DNA of 64,000 nt. Origin: Aralia elata. Lineage: Eukaryota; Streptophyta; Magnoliopsida; Apiales; Araliaceae. Below are positions 21,197 through 32,679 of the stretch, piece after piece. The DNA lies in the NCBI GenBank assembly GCA_034770075.1, contig CM068379.1, positions 43,221,130 through 43,285,129 of the forward strand, written 5' to 3'. Position 1 is the stretch's first letter, and each line of letters opens with the position of its first letter. Made by a program: the position numbers and the translations under genes. The notes below the pieces were generated by a model. That model was not told where the DNA came from and did no database searches. It was given only the letters and a program-made list of their open reading frames with translations.

Positions 21197-22474
21197 TGTT
21201 GTCCGATTTCACAATTAACAATTATGTGCAAGTATACATGATCAACAAGTAATAAAGTGATAAATAGAGTATTGTTCCCACAGAGAAATATTAGGTTTTA
21301 TATTTTCAACTACCAGTCTAGATTAATGTTATTCTATTAAACAATCACCATTTGAATATCGATTAAAACTAATTAAACTGAAACTAAGATCAATAACTAA
21401 CACGAAGGTCGAAATTCAGATTTAAAGGTTTAAGACTACAATATCCCCAATTATGTAATATAAACGAATCTAACTACGTCATCTAATTATTTACTTCAAT
21501 GGAGTTGTTAACAGGAATTCAATTTTATTTATAAGTCCTTTTCCAAGTGATCAAATAAATTTATCTAACCCAATTAATTCTGCGATATTCCTATGCAAAA
21601 CTAAGAGATTAAATTCATTAAGTATCAATTCCCAATAGTTACATGCAGCAAAGAGATATCCCTATTCACTTTACAACCCTAATTATTTATCACATGCAAA
21701 TAATTAAGAATACATGTTATCATATTCAGATCTAACCCTATATTTCATCTCCCGAATTCACCTAGAGTATCCCGCTAATTGTTGGCCAGACAATTAATCA
21801 ATAAGCATAGAATATGATAGACAACTCGAATTGAATAAATAACTGGAATCAAAGTAGATAATTAATCCATAAGCATAATTAGTTCAATTGTAGCCTTAAT
21901 TAAAGGTTTAGTTCATACTGAAAATAAAAACTAGAATTCCAAAATAAGTCATCATAATTAATTACAAATCAGAGATAAAAGATTAAAAAAAAACTCAATG
22001 AAATCTCTAATCTTTAATCCTCCAATCTGAATTCTTCACAATGCTTGTCCCGATCTCCAATTTCCTTGTTCAGCTTTGAAAGTTCAATCTCAGTGTTGGT
22101 ATTGTCAATGTGTTGTCGTATTGTTCATGCCTTCATATGTCTCTTATAGTCTCCTCATCAGATTAGTCAAAAGAATCCTTGTTAGCATCAACCCTCTAAT
22201 CCTGTTGAAAATAAACTTCTTTTCCTCCAGCCACATCCTCGCCCCGGCGAGAAGCTACCTCACAAAATTTCGCCCCGGCGAGAAATCAAGCTTTAAAAGC
22301 TCGCCCCGGCGAGAATGCCCTGCACCAAATTTCCTTGTTCTTTTCCCAATCTGCAGCTAGCCTTAACCTACAAAAGCAACACGAAAACAAATAAAAAGAT
22401 CCTAAAAACACTTAAAGATTGTAAAGAATTAAGCCAAAAATGTACCTAATTCGTAGGTTAAAACCCACTCATCA
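21197..22474 (-). repeat. Athila B 5' LTR (1.28 kb) with three CTCGCCCCGGCGAG palindromes
   Basis: On the minus strand it starts TGATGAGTGGGTTTT at 22474 and ends ACAACA at 21197. Three copies of a near-palindrome sit at 22238-22251, 22270-22282 (first base differs) and 22300-22313. The same 14-mer is found in the Tekay E LTR. The five bases after the outer edge are ACATC; the partner copy is not in the window. Confidence 0.85.
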
Positions 22475-23433
22475 ACATCTTTCACACAACTGGATTCTGA
22501 ATCATTATATGAAGCATGGGAATGATTCAAGGAAATGATAAGAAGATGTCCATATCATGGACTTTCGAAGTGGTTGCAAGTACAAACTTTTTACAATGGG
22601 TTGTTTAACACAACACGCACTTGTATTGATGCAGCTGCTGGAGGAGCCTTAATGGGTAAAAGTTTTGAAGAAGCATATGAATTATTGGAGACAATGGCTG
22701 CAAACAATTATCAGTGGCCAACTGCGCGAATGACTCAGCTAATGAGTGGAGGAAAAATTGAGGTGGATGTAGTGATAGCTCTGGCTGCACAAAGGCTAAG
22801 TTTGTCGAAAAAGTTCGATGCAATGGGAACACGGGCAGTGCAACAGATAGCTGCAGTCTGTGAATTATGTACAGGGAATCATCATACAAATCAGTGTGCA
22901 ATCAATACTGAATCAGTGAATTTTATAGGAAACAAGAAGGGTGCGCGTATTCTAACACCTACAATCCGGGATGGAGAAATCATCCAAACTTTTCTTGGAG
23001 CAACAATCAGAATCAATCATCAGCCCCAAGACAGTTCCATCCCCCAGGATTCCAAGGTCAAACAAACCCCCAACCAGAAAGGAAGGGTAGTATAGAAGAA
23101 ATACTCACAAAGTACATTACAGTGAATGACACGAGGATGAATAGCTTAGAAGGTTCGCTTCAAAATTTGGAAACTCAGATGGGACAACTAGCTAGTGCAG
23201 TGAATAGCCGTCCACATGGTGCATTACCAAGTGATACCGAAGTCAACCCGAGAAGATAAAATCACGAGCAATGCAAAGCTATTACTTTAAGAAGTGGGAA
23301 GAGTTTAACGAAAGAGGATACCATGCCAGCAAGAAAGATTGACACTGATAAAGAAGATGGAATTGACAAGGATATGAACAGGAATGAAGAAAAGAAAAAT
23401 GAAGAATTGGTATTGAAACAGTGCAAGGGTAAG
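22475..23433 (+). pseudogene. gag: Athila C gag fragment
   Basis: It begins mid-gene, right at the Athila B edge, with the SESLYEAWE block. A TGA at 22523-22525 follows, then RRCPYHGLSKWLQVQTFYNG, an AGGALMGKSFEEAYELLETM block and the zinc-knuckle-like CELCTGNHHTNQC. Frame changes occur near 23050, and TAA follows NPRR at about 23256. The N-terminal third of gag is missing. Confidence 0.8.
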
Positions 23434-23452
23434 TAAGGAGCAGAGAATTTCG

Positions 23453-24196
23453 TTGCACCATATCCACAAACGGTTAAAGAATCAGAAGTTGGACAGTCAA
23501 TTTTCAAAATTCTTGGACGTTTTTAAGAAATTGCAGATCAATATCAATTTCGCAGAGGCATTAGAGCAGATGTCGAGTTATGTCAAGTTTCTAAAGGAAA
23601 TTCTCTCAAAGAAAAGAAGGATGGGAGATTGTGAAATGGTTGCTTTAACAGAGGAGTGCAGTGCAGTTATTCAGCAGAAGCTACCAACTAAAATGCAGGA
23701 TCCAGGGAGTTTCACAGTCCCGTGCACTATTAGAAAGTAATTTATGGGAAAAGATCTATGTGATCTTGGCGCAAGCATTAATCTCATGCCTTTATCAATC
23801 TATGAGAGACTTGGGTTGAAAGGAATAAAACCGATGAAAATGACTATACAACTGGCAGATAAATTAATCACACGTCCAAAAGGGATTATCAAGGATGTGC
23901 TAGTAAAGGTTGATGCGTTTGTTTTCCCGGTGGATTTTGTTATTCTCGATTATGATGAAGAGGAGAAGATTCCATTGATTCTGGGACGACCATTTCTAGC
24001 CACCGGACGCACTTTGATTGATGTCCAGAACGGAGAGCTCACATTGAGGGTTAATAACCAAGAAATCACATTCAGTGTGATAGATTTAATGAAAATGCCA
24101 AATGAGGTGGAGGAGTGTTATATGACACAAGAGATTTTAGAAGACGAGACCGGGGAAGAAGATTCCACTGAAAAAGAAAAAGGAAATGAAAAGTAA
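23453..24196 (+). pseudogene. Athila C gag C-terminus and aspartic protease
   Basis: The first part has the gag-linker block KLDSQFSKFLDVFKKLQI and EALEQMSSYVKFLKEILS. After an in-frame stop at 23738-23740 the protease follows: DLGASINLMPLSIYERLG (catalytic Asp near 23761), then ILGRPFLATGRTLIDVQNG, where an Athila protease normally has its second conserved half. The frame ends at 24196. The stop and the lost upstream frame make it a pseudogene, although the protease domain itself looks complete. Confidence 0.8.
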
Positions 24197-24574
24197 GGGA
24201 ATATAGCCGAGATTGGGCAAGGAAAGTATGATATGGGATACGCAACCAATGGCATTCTCGATCACGTCAACAAGCTCAAGTGATTGAAAAAGAAGAAGTC
24301 AGGCTGACGACTTAAAAACAAGCGCTACTGGGAGGCAACCAGGGGTTAATTAAAAATTAGATTTGAATTCATTCAGTTTATTTGTTTTTTTTATTTCTAT
24401 ATAATTAATTGATTAAGTTGAGCTTTGTTGGCAAATTAATTCAGGGTATACATGACATTCATCAAAATCATGGAGATTGAAAATTAATTCATAGTGTGAG
24501 AAGCATGCATTGGAATGGCTTTGGAAAGGGGAAGATTTTGGTTTAGCAAGCTTCCAGCCGCGTACCAATCAGAG
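24197..24574 (+). other. Deletion junction: protease joined to the post-pol block
   Basis: About 90 bp after the protease frame comes GTCAGGCTGACGACTT with AAGCGCTACTGGGAGGCAACC, the block that follows the integrase stop in Athila D (39296-39341). Nothing of RT, RNase H or integrase lies between, so roughly 3 kb is missing. The remaining bases are AT-rich and noncoding. Confidence 0.8.
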
Positions 24575-24780
24575 ATCATGGGCCGTGGCACACAATATTA
24601 AGAGTCGCGGCATGCCTCAAGAGCCGTGGCACCCACTTTCAAGAGCCGTGGTGCTCAAACCTTCAGCAAAAAATAAAAAAACCCAATCAGAGATTAGGGG
24701 TCGCGGCGCGCAAACTCAAAAGCTGCGACGCTCAATCAGGAGCCGCGGTGCACATATTAAGAGCCGCGGCCGTCATGCGT
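24575..24780. repeat. GC-rich repeats (GAGCCGCGGC type) upstream of the Athila C accessory ORF
   Basis: Eight loosely spaced copies of a word close to AGAGCCGCGGC (variants GGCCGTGGC, AGTCGCGGC, GGTCGCGGC, AGCCGCGGT) are present. The core CCGCGG is a palindrome. This motif is not seen in the other elements of the window. Confidence 0.75.
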
Positions 24781-25282
24781 ATATCAGCAATCTAATTACA
24801 GCATCCGCGCACCTATCTCACCCATTTTCCCATTCTCCCCCCCCCCATCTCTTACCACTCACTCTCCCATTCAAACACAAACTTCCTAAAAAAAACCACC
24901 CACATTCCATATTTACCCAACCAAATCAATTCCTACCATAAATAGAGATTCAATTCTATAATAACTCACCAACTTAACCCTAATTCCATCTCTGCAAGGA
25001 GGGTTCAAGTATATATAGCAAAGAAGGAGTTGGAACCTCATATTCACCAGTTCTTTTCATCTTCTTCAAACACATGCATGCAATCACTTCTTGCCATTCT
25101 TGTGATTGAACTACATTAGTTGTGATTCTTCTTGGTGTTTGAAACAACGATTTGAGGGAGTGCACATATTCAAAAGGCTTTGATTTTGGGTCAAAAATTG
25201 GGCGCACACCAAGTGTTCTATAAATTGCCCAAACCACATCTTTCATCACTATTTTGGTTTTCAAGCATTATCAAGCTCTCCA
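24781..25282 (+). other. Noncoding leader of the Athila C accessory ORF
   Basis: AT- and C-rich sequence with a C run at 24839-24847 and CCATAAATAG near 24937. No gene is visible on either strand. Confidence 0.4.
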
Positions 25283-26560
25283 ATAGCACCCAAACGTTAA
25301 CGTACCTCTCAGGCTTCCTCTTTCACCTATGATCATTCAAAATTTGTCAGTGAAGAAGCCTCAGAGTGCTTCCATGCCTCATTGGTGAACAAAAATTTAA
25401 TCCTGGAACGTGGCTTGGTGCCACTAGAGAGCAATGGAATTAAAATCCGGCACATGATTCAGGAGCGTGGCTGGGGAATGTTAACATCTCAACCCGAAGC
25501 CGTTGTAGTAGCAGTTGTAACATAATTTTATGCTAATGCGGTGGAGGCAGTGAACAGGGTAGCCATGGTTAGAGGCAAGGTGGTACCTTTTGATAGCAAG
25601 GCGATCAATGAATACTATGGCCTACCAAACATTGAGGAGGATGAATATACGAAGTTCGTTCGGGATGGACCAAACTGGGATGAGGTTATTCAAGGCTTAT
25701 GCAAGCTTGGGACGTAATGGATAATTCGAGTAGCTTATGTAGTTTCTTTCCCCCGGAATGGACTGAGTCGATTTGGTAAGGCTTGGTTTTATTTTATTAG
25801 TGCTAAATTAATGCCTTCCTCTCATGTTTCAGAAGTAACCAAGGCTAGGGCGGCCCTCCTGTATGCAATTGTAACTGGAAAAAGTATTGACGTGGGTAAG
25901 GTCATCTATAGCTCCATCCTTCATACATTACGCAGTGGTACATCTGGCGGATTTCCACACCCATCTCTCATATATGGGTTGTGTAAGAACGCTGGAGTTG
26001 TTTGGCAGACAGATGAAATATTTGAGCAACCAAAGTCAGTGCTAGACAGCAACACCATAGCCAAATTCAAGGAGCCCCTAGGCAGTTATCCAAATATGAG
26101 CGGAGCTAGATATAGCGAATCTTTTGAAGTTGCTGCTGTCGCTGGACAAATTGAAGGAGCGGTTCCATCGCAAGGAACGAGTTCATCTCAGGGAGCTAGG
26201 CGAGCAGGACGTGGTGCGTCGTCTGATGCTACTTTAGACTTGATTCTTGCTGACGTTCAGGCTATAAGGAGGACACAGACGAGCTTGGAACGAGGCCAGG
26301 ATAATCTGCTTAGTTTGAATCGTCAGCAAACCCACCGAGTGAATCAAATAGCAGACCGAGTTAACAACTATGTGAAGTACACAAATAGCATTATCAATAC
26401 ATTTGCAACTCGGTTCAACGTCAACAATCCAGATCCGATTCACTTTCCTCCATCCCCAATATTCCATGATTCTGCTTTTGAGTCGGAGGAGGAGTCTGAT
26501 AGTCTTGTTGAGGATAAGGATGATGGTGGTGCTACTGCTGGCGATGCTGGTGATGCTTGA
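25283..26560 (+). pseudogene. Athila C accessory ORF (plant transposon-protein family), decayed
   Basis: It is homologous to the accessory ORFs of D and F in one continuous frame from 25283 to 26560. The start codon is ATA instead of ATG, and TAA stops lie at 25298-25300, 25523-25525 and 25715-25717. Recognisable blocks include FVSEEASECFHA, ILERGLVPLESNG, MIQERGWGML, RARAALLYAIVTGKSIDVG in variant form, and GGFPHPSLIYGLCKNAGV. The C-terminal part is heptad-rich and ends in an acidic tail. The reading frame is kept despite the stops, so decay is by point mutation. Confidence 0.8.
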
Positions 26561-26756
26561 TTTCTAGGAAAGTTTTTGGTATTACATTGAGGGCAATGTA
26601 ATATTCAAGTTTGGGGGGATGGTTTGATGACACTTTACGTTTTAATTTGTTGGTTTGGTTTGTTTAAGATTTATTTAATTTTCTGCATGGTTAATTTTAG
26701 GATTTAATTTTGGGATTTTATTTAATTCTTGCATAACTAGATATTTTTCTAATGAA

Positions 26757-26812
<56 letters not shown>

Positions 26813-27205
26813 GTAGTAGTAGTAGTAGTGAATCGTTAGAATAGCCGATGATAAGAGATGATTAAAGGTGATTAGCAAGTTAGAAAACTTTTGAGTATGT
26901 GCTAAACTTTTATATCATTCTAGGAGTCAAATTTGCGTAGTTATGATCCTTATTATCTTGAGCACTTAGATCCCACCGAAATTGGTTGAATCTTAAGGAG
27001 ACTATAGTTTGAAACCTTGGTAAGAGATATTGTCACGAGTTAGGATTATGGTACGACTGTAATTGAAATAGGGGTAGTGAAAAGTTTGGGCGAAAGAGTA
27101 AGGTTGAAATGAAAAAATAAAAATAAAAAAATGTTATGCTTCTTAGAGTTAAGAAATCTGGTGGAGTGAATTGAGCTTAAAAGTATACTTCTTGATAATA
27201 ATTAA
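26561..27205 (+). other. 3' region of Athila C with AAT microsatellite and PPT-like word
   Basis: A polypurine-tract-like AAGTTTGGGGGGAT lies at 26607-26620, just after the accessory stop. An (AAT)n microsatellite runs about 26757-26811, followed by AGT repeats. The rest is AT-rich and noncoding; a leucine-rich frame on the other strand is the microsatellite. Confidence 0.6.
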
Positions 27206-27234
27206 GACGAGATGGAGCGTAAAACGCACTCGTC
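27206..27234 (+). other. Hairpin 1 with invariant GCGTAAAACGC tip (Athila C)
   Basis: The outer stem is GACGAG (27206-27211) with CTCGTC (27229-27234); the inner stem is GCGT/ACGC around an AAA loop; the internal loop is ATGGA against A. The same fold with two compensated pairs occurs in Athila D (42246-42274). Probably an RNA structure. Confidence 0.6.
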
Positions 27235-27240
27235 ATGCAT

Positions 27241-27267
27241 GTGAGAAGCAGCGTAAAACGCACTCAC
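27241..27267 (+). other. Hairpin 2 with invariant GCGTAAAACGC tip (Athila C)
   Basis: The outer stem is GTGAG/CTCAC, the inner stem GCGT/ACGC with an AAA loop, and the internal loop AAGCA against A. It lies seven bases after hairpin 1, so the element carries the structure twice. Confidence 0.6.
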
Positions 27268-27653
27268 CTTAATTATATATGATAATACTCTAGGAGGGAT
27301 AGCATAGCAGAAAATTAGAGTAAACTGAATTCTCGTGATTTGAACAATGAATATCCTAGCTGAGGTTACTGTGGTGATATGTCCTATAGGTTGATGACTT
27401 CTTTATACCATGTGTTCAGGATATAGTCCTTTTAAGGTATGATTGATTTGGTGGAACTTGCACACACACATTATGGGATTGTAACTATTGTGATTTGATG
27501 ACTGAATGGTTGATGAGTTTGCACAGATTTAATTGTTGACAGTTATTGTATGATCTTGGAGGCTATAAATGGATGCATGATGAACTTAGGAGTAGGATGC
27601 CAATTTTTAGAATTTATTTATTTATTGCTGTGAGTTTGCTTGAGGACAAGCAA

Positions 27654-27674
27654 ATATTTAAGTTTGGGGGTATT
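27654..27674 (+). other. Polypurine tract of Athila C
   Basis: AAGTTTGGGGGTATT directly precedes the LTR start TGATGAG. The same word stands before the 3' LTRs of Athila D and F. Confidence 0.8.
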
Positions 27675-27726
27675 TGATGAGTAGATTTTATATCTATTAA
27701 TTGGGTATGTTTGACTTGAGTATTTT
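27675..27726 (+). repeat. First 52 bp of the Athila C 3' LTR, cut by Tekay E
   Basis: It begins TGATGAGTAGATTT and stops where the Tekay E LTR (TGTAACGAATGC) begins. The rest of this LTR should lie beyond the far end of element E, outside the window. The last five bases (ATTTT) would be its target duplication. Confidence 0.8.
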
Positions 27727-30591
27727 TGTAACGAATGCAATTTTTGTGATTAAATAAAAATATTTATTGAGTTATATAAATATTTTTATTAATTTATTTA
27801 TTGAGTAAAATAAATAATTTATAAGTTATGGTGAAAGAATTTTTGTTAAATATTATTTGATTGTGATTTGATGTGTTTATTCTAATTTAATTTAATAATT
27901 AAATTAGATGATTAAATGATTTATTTGAATAAAGAATTTATTTGAATAAGATAATTTATTTGGTGTTAATGGTTAAATGGAACTATTATTTAAGTTAGTA
28001 AGGTTTAATTGAATTTATTTAATAATAAGTTCAATTAAATTAAAAGTGTGACAATTAAAACTATATGTTATAATGAGTTATTAAAATAAATAGAAAGAGT
28101 TTTTATTTCCATCAAACCAAACAAGGCCTTATGACCTTTGGTTGGAAATAATGAGTTATTTTAATTTATTTTTACCAAACAAAGCCTTATGGCTTTTGAA
28201 TATTTATAACTGATGATTTAATTAGAAAATATACGTTCCATCAGTTTTTTATTTGTTTTGCTTGTCAGTTGTTAAAAGAAAAGAAAACACAGAGTTTAAA
28301 AAAAAGAAGGAAGAATATACAGAGAAGAAGAGAGAATTAGAGAGAAAATTGAGAGTTTGAGAGTTTTGAGAATTGAGAAAGAGAAGGAAGGGAAGTGCTA
28401 AGCTAAGGAATTATATATATAGTTTGAAGGTATAATCTCTTTTAAGTTTTATTTATAGTTTTGTTTCACTATATATGGTTTTTAGTTTCATGTAAGTGAA
28501 TAGTTTGCTAAAAGCATGAATTAGTTGATGCAATTGTTAGTAATCATGAATTAGATGATTATATGATGATTATAAGTTAATTTTAAGGTTTTAATCCATG
28601 AAAACACGTTTTGGAGTAGAGTTTGTAATTTTTACAGAGTTTATTTCATGTATGGTATATATGTATGAAATTGGTATTCAAATTGGTTGTTAATTGGTAA
28701 AATTGATTTTTGATTATGATTATATAGTGAAAAACGAAAAGAATGTAATTAGAATGGATTAAAATGGTTGAAAGATGAGGTTACAGTAGTTGATTTCATT
28801 AAAATGGTTAAAACATGAATATCTTGTTTTAACAGAGAATTTTTAATTCAAGTTGGTTGATTATGTGTAATATGATGTTGAAAATGTTTAAAAACATGTT
28901 GGGAAATAGTTTTGTGTTATATTTGATGTCTGCGTATGTTTAAATTATGTATTGGATGATAGAATTCGGAAAATTTGGCCAAATTTGGCCTAAGTTTTCA
29001 CTGGTTCGCGACTGTAGGAGACGACTGTTGAGTCTCTCGCCCCGGCGAGAGAAATGCACTATAAATCCTCGCCCCGGCGAGAAAATTTAAAAGGGAATTC
29101 TCGCCCCGGCGAGAATCACTGCTGGAAAAAAAAAATTTATTATTTTGTTTTCTTTTCTTGGTAGTTATGATATATCATTTTATGCAGGATTAAACTTAGA
29201 TAAATGTAATAAGTGAATAATAAGATGTTAAGATGAATTCTAAATGATGTTTGATGATGATTAAATATAAGGTAATATATATACCTTAGCTTAAAGATAA
29301 GTTGTGGAGATTCTTAGAGTGTAACATTGTTGCAATAAAGCTTGTAGCTTCTGAAATAGAGTTGATAATCAGTAGTTAATTGGAAATTGAGGTGAGGATT
29401 GGAGTATTAATGTACGTGAGTATTGTAACTAATCGTTTTTGTTGCAATACAAACGGAATTTGTAGGTTGTTTATTGTACGTGGTTTGTAATTAGGAAAGC
29501 TACGTACGAGGCAAGTTTCTGAACTCCATTATTAAATTGAGCAAGTTTTCCTTCCCTTAACTTGTTATCTCATTTAAAGCAAGTTTATTATCATTGAGCA
29601 AGTTTACTAACCTTAGCTTATTATTATTCAAGCAAGGTTGTTACCATGATAACTGCTTAAGTTTTTATTCCAGTCAATTGTTACTCAATCATTGATTGTT
29701 ATTCAAATTTCGAACACAGTTTCTATTGTACAAACTTATTGATGGAACAAATGCTTTAGTGACTAGCAAACCCTTATTGATTCAGCTAGTCCTTAGTTGA
29801 TGAGTGTTCTAAAGACTTAGAATATTTTAAAATCTTTCCAAACCAAGTTCCTTTTGGTATGGATTCTGATGCTAAACTGAGATGAACAACTCTAATATAG
29901 GGGATTAATTACGCGACAGCGTTAAAATGTTTGTGCACAATACATTATACAAAGGGCTGATCCCCCTGAGTACGAGATGGAAGGTCCATAGTCTATAAGA
30001 CTGTTAAAGGTTACGGTAGAAATACTTGTTAACCTAGGACATAGTTCGAGGTCTTTTGACCCTCAGATGCACTTTTAATCTTGAGTCTATATTCAGTTCT
30101 CAAGCCAAGAATTCTTTTGAGCTTTCAGATCTTTGATTTGTTATTAATTGAATTCAGAAAAAAAAACTATCATACCTCAGTTGAAACCTATTTCGTTAAT
30201 TAATCAATTGTAATCATTATTATGTTTGTGGGCAATTGTTTGCTCACTCTTGTACTAAAACATTGCAGCTAAGGTAGAGAAATCGGACGAGCCATCCACG
30301 AGCAAAGGCAATGGCAAGATGTCAAAGTAGCAAGAGACTTAATACTCATTTGATGTTTATTTGTATTAAGACTTGTTTTTATAAGTTTGTTTCCGCACTG
30401 ATGTAATACAGGTTAGACAACCTGGGAAATTGTTTATTTAAGAGATTTTAAGTTGTAATCCCTAATGTGGGAAGATATTTCATTCGGTTTAATTTAATTG
30501 TCATATTTTTTATGGGTAGTTAGTTATGAATGAATGTTATAGTGAACACCAAATCAGTGGGAATTAAGTACCTGGATTTGGGGGTGTCACA
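27727..30591 (+). repeat. 5' LTR of Tekay E (2.87 kb)
   Basis: It starts TGTAACGAATGC and ends TGTCACA, four bases before the primer site. Three CTCGCCCCGGCGAG near-palindromes sit at 29036-29049, 29068-29081 and 29100-29113, with TATAAAT between the first two (about 29060). A 6-bp-stem hairpin (CAGGTT/AACCTG) lies near 30409. The rest is very AT-rich and noncoding. Confidence 0.9.
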
Positions 30592-30594
30592 GGT

Positions 30595-30606
30595 TGGTAT
30601 CAAAGC
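30595..30606 (+). other. Primer-binding site of Tekay E (initiator tRNA-Met type)
   Basis: TGGTATCAAAGC follows the LTR end by three bases. It matches the TGGTATCAGAGC site common in plant gypsy and copia elements with one change. Confidence 0.85.
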
Positions 30607-30829
30607 TGATAGGTTATGAACCTTTAGGTGGGAAAAACCTTAGGGTAGTAGCCTTTTAGAAGATAGAGAATATAGTGGTGATAAACTCTTATCGAGTTCT
30701 AAGGAATGAATTACGGAAATTCATAAAAGATAATAAAATGATTGTGTGTTATGTGCTTATTTGATAACAAACTTATGTGCTCGCGAGTATTATCGATTAG
30801 TAATTAAAACTTAAAATTTTGTTGTCAGG

Positions 30830-31601
30830 ATGACTGATATAGGAGGACCCAGCCAGGCTAGGGAGGAGGAGCCCCGAGATATTCATGTAGTTCGGGAGTA
30901 GCTAGTGCAGAGGGAGCCATCCCCATTGATCACAGTTGCAGGTCCCGAGTACGAGCCTGAGACTGATCCTGAGGAGGATCCGGAGGAGGTCGAGGAGGAG
31001 GAGGAGGACCCTGAGGAGATATCACTAACCTCCTTAGGTGTTCAGATGTACGAGCAGGTGTATGACCGCAACATAGAGTTGCAGGACAGAGTGGAGGAGT
31101 TAGAGGGGCAGCTGGCTGAGCGACAGACTGTCTTGGAACAGAAGAACAGTGAGATTGAGGAGCTCGATATACGTCTTGGGGGCGTGGAGTGGAAGTTGGT
31201 TCATGTTGAGAGCGAAAAGGAGGAGTTAGGAGAACAGGTTGTGGAACGTCATGCCGCTCTAGAGTAGAAGGATGCTGAGATCCAAGACCTTTCATCACGT
31301 CTTGCAGAGGCTGAGCAGAGGCTAGCACAGTCTGAGTATCGACGAGGACAGTTAATAGCCAAGAATGAAATTGTACGAGATGAGTTGAAAGAGGAGTCAG
31401 CTAAGCGGGCGAGAGCTGAAACTGCTTGGTTGAGGGAGGCTAACCGCGCAGATCGTGTTGAATGTGAGGTGCGGTCAAAGAAGGCCAAGATTGATGAGAT
31501 GGAGTATATATTTCACACCACAGTAGATAGAGCTCAGGATCGAGTTCATCGTCATCCAGATATGGTGGATCGAAGGATGGTGACTCGTATTATAGAGCAG
31601 G
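30830..31601 (+). pseudogene. Tekay E leader ORF: acidic coiled-coil protein upstream of gag, split by two Athila insertions
   Basis: From ATG 30830 (MTDIGGPSQARE) the frame runs through in-frame TAG at 30899-30901 and 31265-31267. It reaches the Athila D edge at 31601, continues in the 22-bp island at 44900-44921, and ends at TAG 57353-57355 beyond Athila F. The N-terminus is very acidic (EEDPEEVEEEEEDPEE). The remainder is heptad-rich (VEELEGQLAERQTVLEQK), clearly a coiled coil of about 200 residues. It is not gag: gag has its own ATG at 57647. Function is unknown; extra ORFs beside gag-pol are known in plant gypsy elements, but I do not recognise this one. Confidence 0.65.
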
Positions 31602-32139
31602 TGATGAGTGCGTTTTATACACACAATTTGGGTACTTTTGGCCTTGATAATTTGCAAGTCTTTAGGTACTTTATATGGTTTTTATGTAATTTTATCTTAT
31701 TTCTACATAAATTAGTTTTTAGTTAAGTTTACATGTTTTATGTTGCTTTGATGCATTTTTATTATGTTTGTAGGAATTGAAATAAAGACCGCTCGGATCG
31801 TTGTTTGTATTGACTAAATGTCCGTGCTTGGACGCATGTGCCCGAATGCTAGTATGATGGAAATTTGTGCTTGGCGACGCTCGGTGCTTAATTTGATAAC
31901 ATTTGGTAGTTGGGCGTGCACGGCGTCGGGAAGCGTGCACGGCGTGCGGCGTCGGCCAAGCCACGTGGGCAAGCCCATGCCTAAATTTCCATGCCCGGAA
32001 GATAACACGGTGAAAATTTATGTTTGGCGATGCTCGGGGCTTAATTTGATGACATTCGGAAGTTGGGCGTGCACGGCGTTGGGAAGCGTGCACGGCGTGC
32101 GGCATTGACCAAGTCGCGGGCACGGCGTGCGGCAGGCGG

Positions 32140-32596
32140 GGCGCCAGCGTGCGACCCAGGCGCTGGGCGCGGGCGCATGGGCGCGGCGTGCGGGCGCGCG
32201 CTGGGCGTGTGGGCGCTGGGCGCTCGGCAGCCTCGGCAGCCTCGGCGTTGGGCGCGCGCGCGCGCGCGCGGGGCTCGGCGGACTCGGCAGTTGGGCGTGT
32301 GGCCAGCGTGCGGCCCAGGCGCTGGGCGCGGGCGCGCGCGCTGGCGTGCGGGCGCGCGGCGCTGGCGTGCGGAGCGGCAGGCGTGGGCGTGCGGCCAGCG
32401 TGCGGCCCAGGCGCTGGGCGCGGGCGCGCGCGCTGGCGTGCGGGCGCGGGGCGTGCGGCCAGCGTGCGGCCCAGGCGCTGGGCGCGGGCGCGCGCGCGCT
32501 GGCGTGCGGGCGGGCGCGGGCGTGCGGGGCGGCAGTTGGGCGTGCGGCCCAGGCGCTGGGCGCGGGCGCGCGCGCTGGCGTGCGGGCGCGCAACGC
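32140..32596. repeat. GC-rich block of the Athila D 5' LTR
   Basis: Imperfect tandem copies of GCGCTGGGCGCGGGCGC and GCTGGCGTGCGGGCGCG with runs of alternating CG (about 32250-32268). Long frames on both strands here are low-complexity and encode only Ala/Arg/Gly/Pro. The matching block in the 3' LTR (43205-43678) differs by many indels. Confidence 0.9.
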
Positions 32597-32679
32597 CGTG
32601 CTCAGTGCGATCTGACACAACCATAGTGCGATCTGAGCTCCATTTTGTCCGATTTTGGCTAGGGTTTCTTGATGGAGGC

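Larger units (their letters stand above)
19896..22474 (-). mobile_element. Athila B fragment: 5' LTR, primer site, part of gag
   Basis: It has the same minus-strand order as Athila A, but only the LTR and about 1.1 kb of gag are left. The gag end at 19896 abuts the LTR of Athila A, so A probably inserted here; the rest of B is not in the window. Its LTR outer edge at 22474 interrupts Athila C gag. Confidence 0.8.
22475..27726 (+). mobile_element. Athila C, pol-less and 5' truncated
   Basis: The plus-strand order is a gag fragment, gag C-terminus with protease, the conserved post-pol block, GC-rich repeats, a decayed accessory ORF, a 3' region with hairpins, a polypurine tract, and the first 52 bp of the 3' LTR. 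RT, RNase H and integrase are absent. The left end is cut by Athila B and the LTR is cut by Tekay E at 27727. Confidence 0.85.

Noticed and set aside
11834..22474. Athila A and B as the two LTRs of one element
   Set aside because: The LTRs (18506-19895 and 21197-22474) are in the same direction, but their edges differ (TGATGAGTAGG against TGATGAGTGGG), their bodies are dissimilar, and each is followed by its own primer site and gag start.
24510..24941. A 143-codon frame over the GC words of Athila C
   Set aside because: The Arg/Gly-rich and Ser/Pro-rich composition follows the repeats. It has no counterpart in D or F and no family resemblance.
26675..26878. Poly-leucine frame on the minus strand
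   Set aside because: It is the translation of the AAT microsatellite.
30830..31601. Reading the coiled-coil ORF as the N-terminus of Tekay gag
   Set aside because: Gag has its own ATG at 57647 with the usual chromovirus start, and the leader frame ends with a stop at 57353-57355 before it.
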